Position numbers and translations under genes: made by a program. From contig NW_026622985.1 of NCBI RefSeq assembly GCF_023065955.2, positions 78,357,931-78,421,930 on the forward strand: a stretch of DNA of 64,000 nucleotides, read 5' to 3'. The notes under the pieces were generated by a model. The model searched no databases. It saw nothing but the letters and a program-made list of their open reading frames with translations, and was not told the DNA's origin. Source of the DNA: Ursus arctos. Its lineage: Eukaryota; Chordata; Mammalia; Carnivora; Ursidae. Position 1 is the first letter of the stretch, and every line of letters starts with the position of its first letter. Shown piece after piece: positions 63,335 to 64,000 of this stretch.

Positions 63335-64000
63335 AAGTGACAAGACAAGGCAGAGAGGGTGAAGGTAGCAAAGTGAGAAAAGAACACTGGATACAATTTA
63401 CCCTAAAATCAAGAAATGATCATGATTGAGTACCTACGACAAAAGAAATATTCTACCAACCTGATCAACAACTTCATTCTGTTTTGAAAGATGCTTGAGC
63501 GAGACTGTAAATTCCATTGAGAACCACATATAATCTAATCTGACTTCAGTTTATCTCCACATTCAGATTCCATAGTCCTCAGTAATTGATCCCAGGGGAA
63601 GGTTGGCCTAACATGTTTTTAGGTGGCCTTTTTCTTTGCAAGATATTTTTGAGTTCTCTTTACAAATGAGTGTAGGTATTATGAGACAGAAATTATTTCT
63701 TTAAATTGGAAGGGCAGCTGATGACACTTGGAGAAAACAATTAAAAGGTCCCTGAAGAAATTCTCCAAAGAGGAAAACCATGAATAAAATAATTTTTCAG
63801 ACAAGCTTTATAGAACTAGAGTTCAAATGCTGTATGATACTTATGTTCTTAACAGTTTGCAGCCATTTGTCAATCAAAATTAAATTATAGGCATGCCATT
63901 TGTAGAATAACGAATTAGTCAATCTTATTAGCATGAATCACAAAAATCTCCTTAAAGCTCTTGGGTTTCTTAAAGAGTTTAACACCTCCCGTTTTCTCAA
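63335..64000. other. Unclassified intron sequence
   Basis: No repeat or coding exon recognised up to the window edge. Confidence 0.4.

Noticed and set aside
63053..63396. Gly/Ser/Asp-, Val/Met-, Thr/Ile- and His/Tyr-rich frames
   Set aside because: All come from the trinucleotide minisatellite and remain open in several frames at once.

Overview
The window looks like intronic DNA from a carnivoran mammal, with one recognisable protein-coding exon. The organism call rests on about eleven tRNA-Lys-derived CanSINEs, whose heads read 'cctgggtggctcag' and whose tails read AAATAAAATCTTT. These elements are diagnostic of Carnivora. Two 5'-truncated carnivore-type L1 copies, the 'gccagtgagagagggaaca' form of the CanSINE and many older mammalian repeats (L2, MIR, MER5, MER20, MLT1) fit this. 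The SINE style suggests a caniform, perhaps a bear or seal relative; that finer placement is an inference.

The only gene is an exon on the minus strand at 9671-9887. It encodes 72 codons plus one base of the ligand-binding domain of metabotropic glutamate receptor 8 (GRM8), with a clean acceptor and donor. Transcription runs from high to low coordinates. So 9888-64000 is the intron upstream of this exon in the transcript and 1-9670 is the start of the intron downstream. I could not find the neighbouring coding exons.

Layout: 1-9.6 kb holds MLT1 LTRs, an old L1 and an L2. 9.6-10 kb holds the exon. 10-26 kb is mostly old L2/MIR and unique sequence, plus one L1 that split an L2 (19-bp target duplication) and simple repeats. 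26.6-38.1 kb is a nest of younger insertions: six CanSINEs and a degenerate L1 of about 5 kb that carries a SINE, an MLT1 LTR and a younger L1. 38-47 kb is largely unique with MIR, L2 and an MLT1 LTR. 47-59 kb holds five more CanSINEs, a recent L1 fragment and an L1 with an internal inversion. 59-64 kb is unique sequence, MIR, MER5 and a GGT/GAT-rich minisatellite containing an exact-length 81-bp duplication.

I see no operons, CRISPR arrays, functional tRNA/rRNA genes or new biological system. The more interesting signals are retrotransposition scars and several repeat-free, homeodomain-motif-rich intron segments that could be enhancers. Repeat family names come from recognition of consensus-like stretches by eye, so boundaries of the old repeats are approximate.
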